Counted from the first letter of the stretch, positions 19,064 through 28,683 are shown. The stretch: DNA of 64,000 nt from an uncultured Paracoccaceae bacterium (GCA_937864535.1 CALMJS010000012.1:62001-126000), one strand, 5' to 3'. A program made the numbers and translations. Notes: generated by a model not told the origin, from the letters alone.

Positions 19064-19893
19064 GCCAAGATCGAATTCCTCTTGCTGGCGTGATCGGCAA
19101 CCCGGTTTCCCATTCCCGTTCGCCCAAATTGCATGGTCACTGGCTCAAACGCTATGGGATCAAAGGTCACTATATTCCGCTCCACGTGGAAAAGGCCGAT
19201 CTGGCCCGTGTGCTGGAAACCATGCCGAAAATGGGCTTTGTCGGCTGTAATATCACCATCCCACATAAGGTAACCGCGCTGGAACTGGCAGATGCCGTGA
19301 GCGACCGCGCGTCGCTCATCGGGGCGGCAAATACGCTGTCTTTTCGTCCGGACGGAAAGATTTATGCCGACAATACCGATGGATATGGCTTTGTCGCCTC
19401 ACTGCGGCAGGGGGCTCCGAACTGGGTTCCTGCCGCCGGACCGGCGGTTGTGCTAGGCGCTGGCGGGGCTGCGCGGGCGATCATTACGTCGCTCCTTGAT
19501 GCAGGTGTGCCAGAGGTGATTTTGTCGAACCGAACCCGCACCAACGCCGATGCCCTGAGGCAAGAGTTCGGGGCCAAGATCACCGTCGTCGAGTGGGTTC
19601 AGGTTGGCGATGCGATTGGCGAATGTGCCACCTTGGTCAACACGACGTCTTTGGGGATGAAGGGCGCCGAGGAATTCCGCGTTCCGCTGGACCAATTGCA
19701 GAAATCCACGGTCGTGACGGATATCGTTTATGAACCGCTCCGGACCCAATTGCTGCGCACCGCAGAAGAGGCGGGATGCACGACCGTCGACGGTCTTGGG
19801 ATGCTGCTGCATCAGGCCGTGCCCGGCTTTGAACGCTGGTTTGGTGTGCGGCCAGAGGTAGATGACGAACTGCGGCGGGCCGTTCTGGCATGA
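19060..19893 (+). CDS. aroE: Shikimate dehydrogenase (NADP)
   Basis: A 277-residue AroE that reduces 3-dehydroshikimate in aromatic amino-acid synthesis. The substrate-binding GNPVSHSRSPKLH is at about residues 11-23, the catalytic Lys lies in ITIPHK, and the NADP-binding VLGAGGAARAI is at about 131-141. It overlaps maf and coaE by ATGA junctions. Confidence 0.95.
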   Translation: MSQDRIPLAGVIGNPVSHSRSPKLHGHWLKRYGIKGHYIPLHVEKADLARVLETMPKMGFVGCNITIPHKVTALELADAVSDRASLIGAANTLSFRPDGKIYADNTDGYGFVASLRQGAPNWVPAAGPAVVLGAGGAARAIITSLLDAGVPEVILSNRTRTNADALRQEFGAKITVVEWVQVGDAIGECATLVNTTSLGMKGAEEFRVPLDQLQKSTVVTDIVYEPLRTQLLRTAEEAGCTTVDGLGMLLHQAVPGFERWFGVRPEVDDELRRAVLA

Positions 19894-20483
19894 GCTATAA
19901 ACTGGGTTTAACCGGCTCTATCGGCATGGGGAAATCCACGACGGCGGCGATGTTTCGGGATGCTGGCCTGCCCGTTTGGGATGCGGACGCCGCCGTGCAT
20001 CGCCTCTATGCGGTTGGCGGTGCGGCGGTTGCGCCCTTGGCCAAATTATACCCGATGGCCATTGTCGATGGTCTGGTGGATCGGTCCGTCCTGAAACGGT
20101 TGATCGATCAGGATCGGTCGGTCCTGACATCGCTTGAACAGATTGTTCACCCGCTCGTCGCTGCGGACCGGGCGGCGTTTGTCGATGAACAAACGGCGGA
20201 TATCATCGTCTTTGACATCCCGCTGCTGTTTGAAACCGGCGCGGATGCCTGGCTGGACGGCGTTGCCGTCGTCAGCGCGCCCCAATCGGTTCAAACCGAA
20301 CGGGTCATGTCGCGTGGCACGATGACGGCAGAGCAGTTAGAGACCATTCGTAGCCGTCAGATGCCCGACGCTGAAAAGCGCGCCCGTGCCGATTTTGTTA
20401 TCGATACGCTGACGATGGACGGTGCCCGGGCTACGGTTCAACAGGTGATCGAACAGATCAGAAAGGGCCTCGCCGATGCGTGA
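19890..20483 (+). CDS. coaE: Dephospho-CoA kinase
   Basis: A 197-residue P-loop kinase for the last step of coenzyme A synthesis. GLTGSIGMGKST at about residues 6-17 is the ATP site; DADAAVHRLY and FDIPLLFETG follow in family order. It overlaps aroE by four bases and dnaQ by eight. Confidence 0.95.
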   Translation: MSYKLGLTGSIGMGKSTTAAMFRDAGLPVWDADAAVHRLYAVGGAAVAPLAKLYPMAIVDGLVDRSVLKRLIDQDRSVLTSLEQIVHPLVAADRAAFVDEQTADIIVFDIPLLFETGADAWLDGVAVVSAPQSVQTERVMSRGTMTAEQLETIRSRQMPDAEKRARADFVIDTLTMDGARATVQQVIEQIRKGLADA

Positions 20484-21210
20484 AATCGTCATGGATACGG
20501 AGACCACCGGATTTGAGCCAGAGAGCGGCGACCGGATCGTCGAAATCGGCTGTCTGGAACTCTTGAACCACATGTCGACCGGTAAGACGTTTCACGTGTA
20601 TATCAATCCCGAACGGTCCATGCCTGCCGAGGCCTTTGGTGTGCACGGTATCGGTCCTGACCTCCTAGAGCCGCCGCAACCGCCAAAACCGGGTCAGGTC
20701 ACGCTCAAGGATAAACCCCTGTTTGCCGCCGTCGGGCAAAAGTTTCTGGATTTCATCGCGGATTCGAAACTAGTCATCCACAATGCCGCGTTCGATATGA
20801 AATTCCTGAACGCCGAACTGGGCTGGATGGGTCTGCCGTCGATCCCCTATGATCGGGCGATCGATACGCTGGCCATTGCCCGCAAACGGTTTCCCGGCTC
20901 GCCGGCCTCGCTTGATGCGCTATGCCGCCGCTTTGGCATCGACAATTCGTCGCGGACCCTGCACGGGGCGCTGCTCGACTCTGAAATTCTGGCCGATGTC
21001 TATTTGGAACTGATCGGCGGGCGGCAGCCGGATTTCGGGCTGTCCAGCACAGCCACTTCGGGCTCTGCCACCGCGTCCAAGGTCGATGATTGGCGGCCCA
21101 AGCCGCGCAGCACGCCCTTGCCTTCGCGGATCACCAAAGAAGAAGCCGCCGCCCATGAAGCCTTTATCGGCAAAATGGGCGACGGCGCGATCTGGAAGAA
21201 GCTTAGTTAG
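20476..21210 (+). CDS. dnaQ: DNA polymerase III epsilon subunit (3'-5' proofreading exonuclease)
   Basis: A 244-residue DEDDh exonuclease. ExoI MDTETTGFEP is at about residues 6-15, ExoII contains HNAAFDMKFLNAEL, and ExoIII is HGALLDSEILADVYLEL. The C-terminal 60 residues are low in conservation and would bind the polymerase. The gene starts inside coaE and its 3' end overlaps the secB stop on the other strand by 8 bases. Confidence 0.95.
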   Translation: MREIVMDTETTGFEPESGDRIVEIGCLELLNHMSTGKTFHVYINPERSMPAEAFGVHGIGPDLLEPPQPPKPGQVTLKDKPLFAAVGQKFLDFIADSKLVIHNAAFDMKFLNAELGWMGLPSIPYDRAIDTLAIARKRFPGSPASLDALCRRFGIDNSSRTLHGALLDSEILADVYLELIGGRQPDFGLSSTATSGSATASKVDDWRPKPRSTPLPSRITKEEAAAHEAFIGKMGDGAIWKKLS

Positions 21211-21697
21211 CCGGCGCGGCGGCTTTTTGTGCTTCGAGGCGGCGGGCCAACTCGTTGCGGTAGATCGCCATAAAGTCGATGGTGTCGAGGTTCAGCGGCG
21301 GGAAGCCACCGTCACGGGTCACATCGGACACCACGCGACGGATGAACGGGAACACCTGACGCGGGCATTCGATCATCAGGAACGGGTGCATCTGGTCTTC
21401 CGGTACGCCTTCGATCTGGAACACGCCAGCGTATTCCAGTTCCAGCAGGAACAGCGGTTCCTTGGTTTCTTTGGTCGTTGCCTTCACCGTGAGCTTGGTG
21501 ATGACCTCGTACTGGTTGTCAGAGCCGCGCTTGCGGGCATCCAGACCAACCTGCACAGCCATTTCCGGCGCAGCGTCACCCTTGACGCCCTTTTGCGCCA
21601 GGATGTTTTCGAACGACATGTCGCGGATGTATTGGGCGACGATGCGGTTCTTGACTTGCGCGGCTTGGGCTGCGGGGTTTGTCGAAGTATCAGTCAT
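21203..21697 (-). CDS. secB: Protein-export chaperone SecB
   Basis: A 164-residue tetrameric export chaperone. It contains YIRDMSFENI, the LELEYAGVF strand, and the near-invariant CPRQVFPFIRRVVSDVTRDGGFPP region described by its ends CPRQVFPF and DGGFPPL. Start placed at MTDTSTNPAA; an in-frame ATG two codons upstream is also possible. It delivers unfolded precursors to SecA. Confidence 0.95.
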   Translation of the reverse strand: MTDTSTNPAAQAAQVKNRIVAQYIRDMSFENILAQKGVKGDAAPEMAVQVGLDARKRGSDNQYEVITKLTVKATTKETKEPLFLLELEYAGVFQIEGVPEDQMHPFLMIECPRQVFPFIRRVVSDVTRDGGFPPLNLDTIDFMAIYRNELARRLEAQKAAAPAN

Positions 21698-21770
21698 GTA
21701 CAAAGCTCCAAAAAATTCGGTCGGCGGCAGCCTAGCAGCCTAATTCCGCAGCCTCAATGGCAATAGGCGT

Positions 21771-22253
21771 TTAGTGCCGCGTCCATCCGGAAGGATGGGT
21801 TTGCCGCTTGTCCGGGTCCACTTCGGTAAAGTCGCCGTCGATCACGCTATCCTCGGGTTGGCTTTGGGGCCGGTGCATTGTCTGGGTGCCAAAATCAAAC
21901 GACTGGACCTTGACGCGTTTGCGCAGCCAGTGGAACACCGCACTGCGAATTTGCGGCACCAACAGGGCAAAACCGCAGGCATCTGTGAAAAATCCCGGCG
22001 TTAGCAGCAATGCACCCGCCAAAAGGATCATCGCCCCGTTGGCCAGCGGCTCTGCCGGGTCGGATAGCGTAGAGAAACTCTGCCGCAGACGGTTCATTTC
22101 TCTGGCGCCCTGGCTCCGGACCAAGTGAGCGCCCAGAAACGCGGTGAACAGAACGATGACCAAGGTCCAGCCGAGCCCGATCAGGCCGCCAACTTGGATA
22201 AAGAGGGCGATTTCGATCAACGGAACGGCAATAAAGGCCAATAACAACCACAT
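21771..22253 (-). CDS. fxsA: FxsA-family membrane protein
   Basis: A 160-residue inner-membrane protein with hydrophobic segments at about residues 1-20, 22-44 and 72-95, and a polar C-terminal tail. The motif LFIQVGGLIGLGWTLVIV and the following AFLGAHLVRSQG are typical of FxsA. In E. coli it relieves phage T7 exclusion by F; the physiological role is unknown. Confidence 0.88.
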   Translation of the reverse strand: MWLLLAFIAVPLIEIALFIQVGGLIGLGWTLVIVLFTAFLGAHLVRSQGAREMNRLRQSFSTLSDPAEPLANGAMILLAGALLLTPGFFTDACGFALLVPQIRSAVFHWLRKRVKVQSFDFGTQTMHRPQSQPEDSVIDGDFTEVDPDKRQTHPSGWTRH

Positions 22254-22267
22254 TTGGCATCCTTTCT

Positions 22268-22292
22268 GGCCTGTGATGGACTTGAACAGGCC
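22268..22292. repeat. Inverted repeat in fxsA/tim44 divergent promoter region
   Basis: GGCCTGT and ACAGGCC form perfect 7-base arms with an 11-base spacer in the 101-base gap between the two divergent genes. It could be an operator; no known regulator is recognised. Confidence 0.35.
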
Positions 22293-22354
22293 TGTGTCCT
22301 ACATAAGTGCTGCTAGTAGCAGTTTGAATGCCTGACGGTCGGAAAGAGGTCGAA

Positions 22355-23008
22355 ATGAATTCCCCCCTGATCCAACTCTTGGTCCTCGCGGGGATCGCTG
22401 TGTTTCTGATCCTGCGTCTGCGCAGTGTTCTGGGCACGCGCGAAGGATTTGAAAAACCACATGTTGTTGAGGCCTCTACCGCCAGACGACCCAACCTCGA
22501 AGTGATCGAGGGTGGACCCGACCGCGACATCGTGGACCATGTGCCGGAACACAGTCCTGCGGCCTTTGCCTTTGCCGCGATGAAGAAGGCCGATCCCGAT
22601 TTTAACGTCGGTGGTTTCTTGCAGGGTGCTCGCGGTGCCTATGAGATGATCCTGATGGCCTTTGAGCGGGGGGATCTGTCGCAGGTCAAACCGTTTATCG
22701 CGCCCGAGGTCTACGATGCGTTTTCCGGCGTGATCGCCCAGCGCGAGGCGGATGGTTTGACCGTCGAGGCGACGTTTATCGGTGTGTCCGAACTTGGCGT
22801 GCAGGCAGCGGAATTTGATCCGGCGTCGAAAGAGGCGGAAATCACCCTGCGGATGACAGCCGAGTTTACCTATGTCGTGCGCGATCGCGGTGGCGACATC
22901 GTTGAAGGCAGCCCGAGCCAGCCCCGTCGTCAACGGGACGTTTGGACCTTTGCCCGGTCGATGACGTCGGGCGACCCGAACTGGATGCTGGTAGAGACAG
23001 GCGAATAA
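22355..23008 (+). CDS. Tim44-like domain protein (TimA family)
   Basis: A 217-residue protein with one N-terminal transmembrane segment (about residues 5-22) and a C-terminal Tim44-like domain, including FLQGARGAYEMILMAFERGD and RDVWTFARSM. In alphaproteobacteria such proteins are membrane-anchored relatives of the mitochondrial import factor Tim44, with an unclear role in membrane or envelope proteins. Start at MNSPLIQ; the ATG nine codons earlier has no good ribosome-binding site. It overlaps mltA by one base. Confidence 0.88.
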   Translation: MNSPLIQLLVLAGIAVFLILRLRSVLGTREGFEKPHVVEASTARRPNLEVIEGGPDRDIVDHVPEHSPAAFAFAAMKKADPDFNVGGFLQGARGAYEMILMAFERGDLSQVKPFIAPEVYDAFSGVIAQREADGLTVEATFIGVSELGVQAAEFDPASKEAEITLRMTAEFTYVVRDRGGDIVEGSPSQPRRQRDVWTFARSMTSGDPNWMLVETGE

Positions 23009-23907
23009 TGCCGCCGCAGACCACACGGCTGACATTTGCAGATTTGGACGGCTGGGACAGCGATGATCATGGCGCTGGACTGGCCGTTTTTCTTTTGTCT
23101 GCTCATGGGATTGTCCCGACTGGCGATCCAAAGGTCTGGATTGAACGCAATTTTCAGCCAACCCTGTTCACCGATGACCGCCCCGCCCTCTTTACCGGCT
23201 ATTACGAACCGGAATTGATCGGCAGTCGCGTGCGGAGCAACGAATTTTCGGTGCCGCTGCATGTCAAACCGGCGAACATGGGGACGCCATGGTTGACTCG
23301 CCGCGAAATAGACCAAACGGACGCGCTGCGCGGTCATGAACTGGTTTGGCTGCGCGATCCGCTCGACCGGTTTTTCCTGCAGGTTCAGGGATCAGGTCGC
23401 ATCCAACTGATCGAGGGCGGTCAGATGCGTGTGGGCTATGACGGCACCAACGGCCATCCCTATGCCTCTCTGGGCAAGGAGATGATCCGGCTGGGACATA
23501 TTCCGGCGGATGTGATCAGCCCCCAAGCGATCCGCGACTGGTTTGCCCAGTATCCCGATCAACTGTCCCTGCTGTGGCACAACGCCAGCTACGTGTTTTT
23601 TCGCGCCGTAACCGAGGTGCCAGCCGACAGCGGTCCTATCGGGACGATGGGGGTGTCAGTGACAGCCGGGCGCACGATTGCCGTCGATCCCGATATCACC
23701 CCCTTGGGCGCGATGGTCTGGCTGGAAAAGCATGGAGCACAGCCATTTTCCCGCCTGATGGTTGCGCAGGACACGGGTTCCGCCATAAAGGGCGCGCAAC
23801 GGGCAGATATTTTCGTCGGTACGGGGCCTAAGGCGGGTCATATTGCTGGCGGGTATCGGGACAGCGGCCGCATGGTCGTCCTCTTGCCCAAGGAACAAAT
23901 GGACTAA
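23008..23907 (+). CDS. mltA: Membrane-bound lytic murein transglycosylase A (MltA family)
   Basis: A 299-residue MltA. It contains the 3D domain motifs FTGYYEPELIGSR, the segment FFLQVQGSGRIQL, and a C-terminal AVDPDITPLGAMVWLEK and AQDTGSAIKGAQRADIFVG with the catalytic Asp. The enzyme cleaves peptidoglycan to 1,6-anhydromuropeptides. The start TAATG overlaps the preceding gene and no lipoprotein signal is visible at this start, which is unusual compared with E. coli MltA. Confidence 0.93.
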   Translation: MPPQTTRLTFADLDGWDSDDHGAGLAVFLLSAHGIVPTGDPKVWIERNFQPTLFTDDRPALFTGYYEPELIGSRVRSNEFSVPLHVKPANMGTPWLTRREIDQTDALRGHELVWLRDPLDRFFLQVQGSGRIQLIEGGQMRVGYDGTNGHPYASLGKEMIRLGHIPADVISPQAIRDWFAQYPDQLSLLWHNASYVFFRAVTEVPADSGPIGTMGVSVTAGRTIAVDPDITPLGAMVWLEKHGAQPFSRLMVAQDTGSAIKGAQRADIFVGTGPKAGHIAGGYRDSGRMVVLLPKEQMD

Positions 23908-23910
23908 GTG

Positions 23911-24513
23911 ATGCGCCGACGTCGTCAACTCTCTGCCGATGAAAAGGCTCTGTGGAACATGGTCGCCCGCAAGGTCACGCGGATTGGACCAGATGGTTTC
24001 GAACGCGCGCCAGTGTCATCGGACCAAGAGCCGAGGCTGGAAACGCCCAAGGTCGAGGACGACATCCCCACCCCGATCCCGGCGTTCAAGGTCGGTGCCA
24101 AGGCCGACCCGAGGCGACCCCATAACCTCTTGCCGCCGATAGGCCACCAATTGGCCGCCGCGCCGGTGGTGATGGATCACAAACAGCACCGCAAAATGAC
24201 CCGGGGCCGCATGGACCCTGATGCTCGGCTCGACCTCCATGGCATGACCGTGGCAGAGGCGCACCGCGAATTGGTTGCCTTTGTGCTGTCGGCACATGAA
24301 ATGGGGCACCGCCTGCTGCTGGTGATCACGGGCAAGGGCAAGGACCGTGACGATGGGGGCCCGATCCCGACACGCATGGGTGTCCTGCGTCATCAGGTGC
24401 CGCAATGGCTCCGCCTGCCGCCGATGGGGCCTGTCGTGATGCAAATTACCCCGGCCCATATCAAACATGGCGGTGGCGGCGCCTATTATGTCTATCTGCG
24501 TCGCGCGAAATAA
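23911..24513 (+). CDS. Smr/MutS2-type domain protein
   Basis: About 200 residues with a basic, low-complexity N-terminal half and a C-terminal Smr domain: LDLHGMTVAEAHRELVAFV at about residues 108-126 and the LLVITGKGKD loop. Smr domains bind or cut nucleic acid, and in recent work some act on stalled ribosome mRNA. This lone-Smr form is usual after mltA in alphaproteobacteria. A GTG directly before the ATG is an alternative start. Confidence 0.9.
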   Translation: MRRRRQLSADEKALWNMVARKVTRIGPDGFERAPVSSDQEPRLETPKVEDDIPTPIPAFKVGAKADPRRPHNLLPPIGHQLAAAPVVMDHKQHRKMTRGRMDPDARLDLHGMTVAEAHRELVAFVLSAHEMGHRLLLVITGKGKDRDDGGPIPTRMGVLRHQVPQWLRLPPMGPVVMQITPAHIKHGGGGAYYVYLRRAK

Positions 24514-24583
24514 GTCGCGCCTCAACGGAACCCGAGGGGCCAAACGTTTGTTCATCTCATGAACCGAACCAGAGGTCGACCGG

Positions 24584-25492
24584 ATGCCAAACCAAGACAA
24601 ATTTGCCGTGATCTGGAACGGGTCCTCTGGACGCAATGCCAGAGATGCGACGGCGATCGAGGTTGCGAAAACCGTCTTTGGGCCGCAGACCATGCTCTAT
24701 CACATCGGTGCCGATCGTACTGTACAGGCCTGCATACAGTCCGCCCTGAATGATGGGGCAACGCGGATCATCGCTGCCGGTGGCGATGGGACGATCATGT
24801 CGGTTGCCTCTGCCCTTGCGGGAACGGATGTGCCGATGGGGGTGTTGCCGCTGGGGACCTTTAACTATTTTTCACGCGGGCTCGGGATATCGCAGGATAT
24901 CAGACAGGCTGCCGAGACAATCAAAGCCGGCCAGATCAAGCGGATTTCCGTCGGCTCGGTCAACGGCCAGGTGTTTTTGAATAACGCCTCTGTCGGTGTG
25001 TATCCCGCCATCCTCAAAGAGAGAGAGACGGTCTATCGTCGCTGGGGACGCTGGCGTGTCGCTGCCCATTGGTCTGTTGTGCGCACGTTTATACGGTTTC
25101 GTCGGCCCACAACCGTGTCAATCATGACCGAAGACGGAGAGACCACTCTGCGGACGCCTCTGCTCTTTGTCGCCCGATCCTCTTACCAATTGCGCGCCTT
25201 TGGGCTGGAGGGGTCTGATGCCATCAGCCAGGATGGGTTTGCGGTCTTTGTGTCGCGCCACAGCCGCCGGATCGATCTGTTTCGGATGGCCAGCAAACTG
25301 ATGCTGGGAACGATGCGCGATGGTGTAGATTTTGACCTGCTGCGGGTGCGGTCCCTGACGGTGACAACCCGACGCAAACGTAAACGCGAGTTGGTCGCCT
25401 TTGATGGAGAAAAACGGCGTATGCCTTTGCCGCTTCGTTTTGAAATGATGCCTGACGCGCTAAGCGTGATCGTGCCGGCGTCATCACCATGA
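24584..25492 (+). CDS. Diacylglycerol kinase-family lipid kinase
   Basis: A 302-residue DAGK-catalytic-domain protein. The nucleotide-binding WNGSSGRNARDA is at about residues 10-21, the catalytic GGDGT at about 63-67, and LPLGTFNYFSRGLG follows. Such enzymes phosphorylate diacylglycerol, ceramide or related lipids; the substrate is unknown. It overlaps the next phosphoesterase gene by four bases, implying a shared pathway. Confidence 0.88.
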   Translation: MPNQDKFAVIWNGSSGRNARDATAIEVAKTVFGPQTMLYHIGADRTVQACIQSALNDGATRIIAAGGDGTIMSVASALAGTDVPMGVLPLGTFNYFSRGLGISQDIRQAAETIKAGQIKRISVGSVNGQVFLNNASVGVYPAILKERETVYRRWGRWRVAAHWSVVRTFIRFRRPTTVSIMTEDGETTLRTPLLFVARSSYQLRAFGLEGSDAISQDGFAVFVSRHSRRIDLFRMASKLMLGTMRDGVDFDLLRVRSLTVTTRRKRKRELVAFDGEKRRMPLPLRFEMMPDALSVIVPASSP

Positions 25493-26286
25493 CTTGCATT
25501 GTCCACCTCTCGGACCTGCATTTCGGGCGGGACCGGCCGGATTTGATGCAGCCGCTGGTGGCCTTGATTGCCGACATCGCGCCAGATCTGGTCGTCATTT
25601 CCGGTGATCTGACCCAACGCGCCCGGACCAGCCAATTTCAGGAGGCCGCACGGTTCATCGATCAACTGACCTCGCCTGTTCTGGCGGTTCCCGGGAACCA
25701 CGATACCCCGCTGGACAATCTGTGGCTGCGGCTTTTTCGTCCCTTTGGGCGTTATAAAAAATGGGTTTCTGTCGATCTAGAACCCGATTTCAGGGATGAC
25801 ACGTCGCATGTGGTTGGCGTGAATACAGTCAATCGCTTCGCGTGGCAGCGCGGCCGTCTCAGTCGACGGACCATCGGTCGTATCTGTGCGGCCTTTGCCG
25901 AAGGAAACCCGCAGGACATGCGGTTCGTTGTGGTCCATCACCCGCTGGAACATCTGCTGGAGACAGACAAACGCCTGATGTCCGGCGCCAAGCGGGCTGT
26001 GCGATCCTTTGCGGCCTGTGGGGCGGACGTGGTGCTGTGTGGCCATTTGCATCACACAATCGCCGCGCCTGCCACGGCAGAGCCGGGGATCTTACTGGTT
26101 CAGGCCGGAACCGGACTGTCCACGCGGCTGCGCGGACAGGTCAATATGTTCAATGTATTGCGGACCGATGGCCGTGCGCTGTCCATTGAAAACTGGCAGG
26201 CCAGCGAAAGACCAGAGTTTGTCTTGGCCAGCCGCGATCATTTCGTCCAAGAAGACCGCGGCTGGGTCAAGGTTTACAAGACGTAG
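25489..26286 (+). CDS. Calcineurin-like metallophosphoesterase
   Basis: A 265-residue phosphoesterase with all family metal motifs: [10 protein letters not shown] (D-x-H, about residues 7-16), ISGDLTQRA (GD), VPGNHDTP (GNH[DE]) and CGHLHHT (GH-x-H). The substrate is unknown; class III cyclic-nucleotide phosphodiesterases and lipid phosphatases share this fold. It is translationally coupled to the lipid kinase upstream, and its 3' end overlaps the end of hslU on the other strand by 13 bases. Confidence 0.88.
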   Translation: MTCIVHLSDLHFGRDRPDLMQPLVALIADIAPDLVVISGDLTQRARTSQFQEAARFIDQLTSPVLAVPGNHDTPLDNLWLRLFRPFGRYKKWVSVDLEPDFRDDTSHVVGVNTVNRFAWQRGRLSRRTIGRICAAFAEGNPQDMRFVVVHHPLEHLLETDKRLMSGAKRAVRSFAACGADVVLCGHLHHTIAAPATAEPGILLVQAGTGLSTRLRGQVNMFNVLRTDGRALSIENWQASERPEFVLASRDHFVQEDRGWVKVYKT

Positions 26287-27575
26287 CGGCTCATATCGGC
26301 AGAGCGGGATAGCGCGCCGATATTCGCTTCGACAAAGCCCGCATCCACAGTGACCGCCTGACCGGACTTGTCCGGGGCATGGAACGACAGGTCCTCGAAC
26401 ACGCGTTCCATCACTGTGTAGAGCCGCCGCGCCCCGATATTTTCGACGCTGCGGTTCACCTCGGCGGCAATCCGGGCCAGGGCCTCGATCCCATCGGAGG
26501 TAAAGGCGACAGTCACCTCCTCGGTCCCCATCAGAGCGGTATACTGCCGTGTCAGGGCGTTGTCGGTTTCGGTCAGGATGCGCACGAAATCCGCCTCGGT
26601 CAGCGGATTGAGCTCGACCCTGATCGGCAGGCGACCCTGAAGCTCAGGCAGCAGATCCGACGGTTTGGCGACATGGAACGCACCCGAGGCAATGAACAGC
26701 ACGTGATCAGTCCGCACGGGGCCGTGCTTGGTAGAAACGGTGGTGCCTTCGATCAGGGGCAGCAGATCGCGCTGGACCCCTTCGCGGCTGACATCCGCGC
26801 CACGGGTTTCGGCGCGGGCGCAGACCTTATCGATTTCGTCCAGAAACACGATGCCGTTTTCCTCGATCGCTTCGACCGCCGCCTTTTTGACGGCCTCGTC
26901 ATCCAGCAGCTTGTCCGCTTCTTCCGACACCAGAACCTCGTAGCTCTGGGCGACAGTCATCCGCTTTTTGACAGTCCTCTGGAACGCTTTGCCAAACAGA
27001 TCGCCGAGGTTCATCATTCCGCCCATCTGCGGCTGACCCGGAATTTCAAAGCCGCCCATCGGGTTCGATGTATCCTGCAATTCCAGTTCGATCACAGTGT
27101 TGTCCAGCTCGCCGCTGCGCAGTTTTTTGCGGAACATCTCTCGGGTTGCGTCCCGCGCGTCCGTGCCGACGATGGCCGTGATTACCCGATCCTCTGCGGA
27201 TTGCAGCGCCTTGGCTCTGACATCTTCGCGCATGAATTCGCGGGTTTGCAGGATCGCGACATCCACCAGATCACGGATGATCTGTTCGACATCCCGGCCG
27301 ACATAGCCGACTTCGGTGAATTTGGTTGCTTCGACCTTGATGAACGGCGCGCGGGCCAACTTGGCCAGACGACGGCTGATCTCGGTCTTGCCGACGCCGG
27401 TCGGTCCGATCATCAGAATATTTTTCGGGTACACTTCGTCACGCAAATCAGCGCCCAGCTGTTTGCGGCGCCAACGATTGCGCAGGGCAACGGCAACAGC
27501 CCGTTTGGCTTCATTTTGTCCAACGATGAAACGGTCTAATTCCGAAACGATCTCACGCGGGGTTAGGTCAGTCAT
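26274..27575 (-). CDS. hslU: HslU, ATPase subunit of the HslUV protease
   Basis: A 433-residue AAA+ unfoldase. It opens [17 protein letters not shown], has Walker [10 protein letters not shown], an intermediate I domain, Walker [11 protein letters not shown], and ends in the conserved SADMSRYVL-type tail that activates HslV (terminal YVL). Length is normal. The partner hslV lies upstream but is separated by an oppositely oriented BrnA-like gene. Confidence 0.96.
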   Translation of the reverse strand: MTDLTPREIVSELDRFIVGQNEAKRAVAVALRNRWRRKQLGADLRDEVYPKNILMIGPTGVGKTEISRRLAKLARAPFIKVEATKFTEVGYVGRDVEQIIRDLVDVAILQTREFMREDVRAKALQSAEDRVITAIVGTDARDATREMFRKKLRSGELDNTVIELELQDTSNPMGGFEIPGQPQMGGMMNLGDLFGKAFQRTVKKRMTVAQSYEVLVSEEADKLLDDEAVKKAAVEAIEENGIVFLDEIDKVCARAETRGADVSREGVQRDLLPLIEGTTVSTKHGPVRTDHVLFIASGAFHVAKPSDLLPELQGRLPIRVELNPLTEADFVRILTETDNALTRQYTALMGTEEVTVAFTSDGIEALARIAAEVNRSVENIGARRLYTVMERVFEDLSFHAPDKSGQAVTVDAGFVEANIGALSRSADMSRYVL

Positions 27576-27687
27576 GGTATCCTCACTCGTGCGAGTCTGG
27601 ATTTATGCATGAAATGTGAATTTTCCAAGCTGATCAGATTTTAACTTTTGGACGTATATACCGTTATAGATCCCAAAGGAGATTAAT

Positions 27688-27957
27688 ATGGGTGATGAAC
27701 GTCCAGAAATCCGCCGCATGCTGAGCGGAATTCTTACCGGCCAAAAGGCCACTGCCGAGCCGGCCCCTGTTTCTGTTGCGCCGCAGCAGGCAGAGGATTG
27801 GACGCGTGAACCTCTGCCGATGCCGGAAAACAAACAGGCGATTTCACTGCGTGTGGATCGCGATGTGCTCGACTATTTCAAATCGACAGGCAAAGGGTAT
27901 CAGACGCGTATGAATGCTGTGCTGCGCGCCTGGATGGAGGCGCAGAAGGATCAATAG
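27688..27957 (+). CDS. BrnA-like antitoxin family protein (orphan)
   Basis: An 89-residue protein. The C-terminal half, including ISLRVDRDVLDYFKSTGKGYQTRM and NAVLRAWM (given as one continuous region around residues 52-84), is the ribbon-helix-helix-like domain of the BrnA antitoxin family. The N-terminal half is polar and proline-rich. No BrnT toxin gene is adjacent, so a toxin-antitoxin role is not supported; it may be a small DNA-binding regulator. AAAGGAG precedes the ATG. It sits between hslU and hslV, on the opposite strand to both. Confidence 0.75.
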   Translation: MGDERPEIRRMLSGILTGQKATAEPAPVSVAPQQAEDWTREPLPMPENKQAISLRVDRDVLDYFKSTGKGYQTRMNAVLRAWMEAQKDQ

Positions 27958-28066
27958 CGCGTTGGACCGGAAACAGTCGGACAAACCACAATAAGGTTGA
28001 ACAAGACCAGTCCAATTGCGGCGAATAGGCGGTCAGCTTGACCTTGGGCCAACCACCTATCCTATA

Positions 28067-28624
28067 TCAACGAGAGATCGTTTCGACGGTTAGTTTACCG
28101 TTCGTATAGACGCAAATATCGGCGGCGATCGCCATCGCCTTGCGGGCGATAGTCTCGGCGTCGTGGTCACTGTCCATCAGGGCCCGCGCCGCAGCGAGGG
28201 CAAAGTTACCCCCCGACCCGATTGCGGCAACGTCATGTTCCGGCTCTAGCACGTCGCCTGCGCCGGTGATGACGAACAAGTCATGGCCATCGGTTACGAT
28301 CAGCATCGCCTCCAGCTTTTGCAGGTATTTGTCCGTGCGCCAATCCTTGGCCAATTCGACGCTCGCGCGTAGCAATTGCCCCGGCGCTGACTCCAGCTTT
28401 TTCTCGAGCCGTTCTAGCAGGGTAAAGGCGTCTGCTGTCGATCCGGCAAAGCCGCAAACAACATCATGGCCGCCGGGGGACAGGCGGCGAACCTTGCGCG
28501 CTGTGCCCTTGATCACCGTCTGGCCCAGGCTGACCTGACCGTCACCGGCGATGACGACGCTGCCACCCTTGCGCACACCAATGATCGTTGTGCCGTGCCA
28601 ACCGGGAAAATCGCTCTCTGCCAT
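28067..28624 (-). CDS. hslV: HslV, peptidase subunit of the HslUV protease
   Basis: A 185-residue proteasome-beta-like peptidase. The mature protein would begin at the catalytic Thr in [11 protein letters not shown] (about residue 10), with [11 protein letters not shown] and the [11 protein letters not shown] segment. The start was set at [11 protein letters not shown] with GGAGA upstream; an upstream in-frame ATG gives a non-conserved extension. It degrades proteins unfolded by HslU, especially in heat shock. Confidence 0.95.
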   Translation of the reverse strand: MAESDFPGWHGTTIIGVRKGGSVVIAGDGQVSLGQTVIKGTARKVRRLSPGGHDVVCGFAGSTADAFTLLERLEKKLESAPGQLLRASVELAKDWRTDKYLQKLEAMLIVTDGHDLFVITGAGDVLEPEHDVAAIGSGGNFALAAARALMDSDHDAETIARKAMAIAADICVYTNGKLTVETISR

Positions 28625-28683
28625 CGCTGTCTCCATCTCTTTGCAGGATATATGGAACCGCCGGATCAAGGGTGCAACCCGGA

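Noticed and set aside
20588-20603. Possible parS inside dnaQ (GTTTCACGTG core)
   Set aside because: Only the central bases match; five of the six outer positions differ from the palindrome.
26379-27539. A 386-codon plus-strand open frame antisense to hslU
   Set aside because: Shadow frame; hslU motifs are intact on the minus strand.
27688-27957. A complete BrnT-BrnA toxin-antitoxin system
   Set aside because: No toxin-like gene lies on either side; the neighbours are hslU and hslV.
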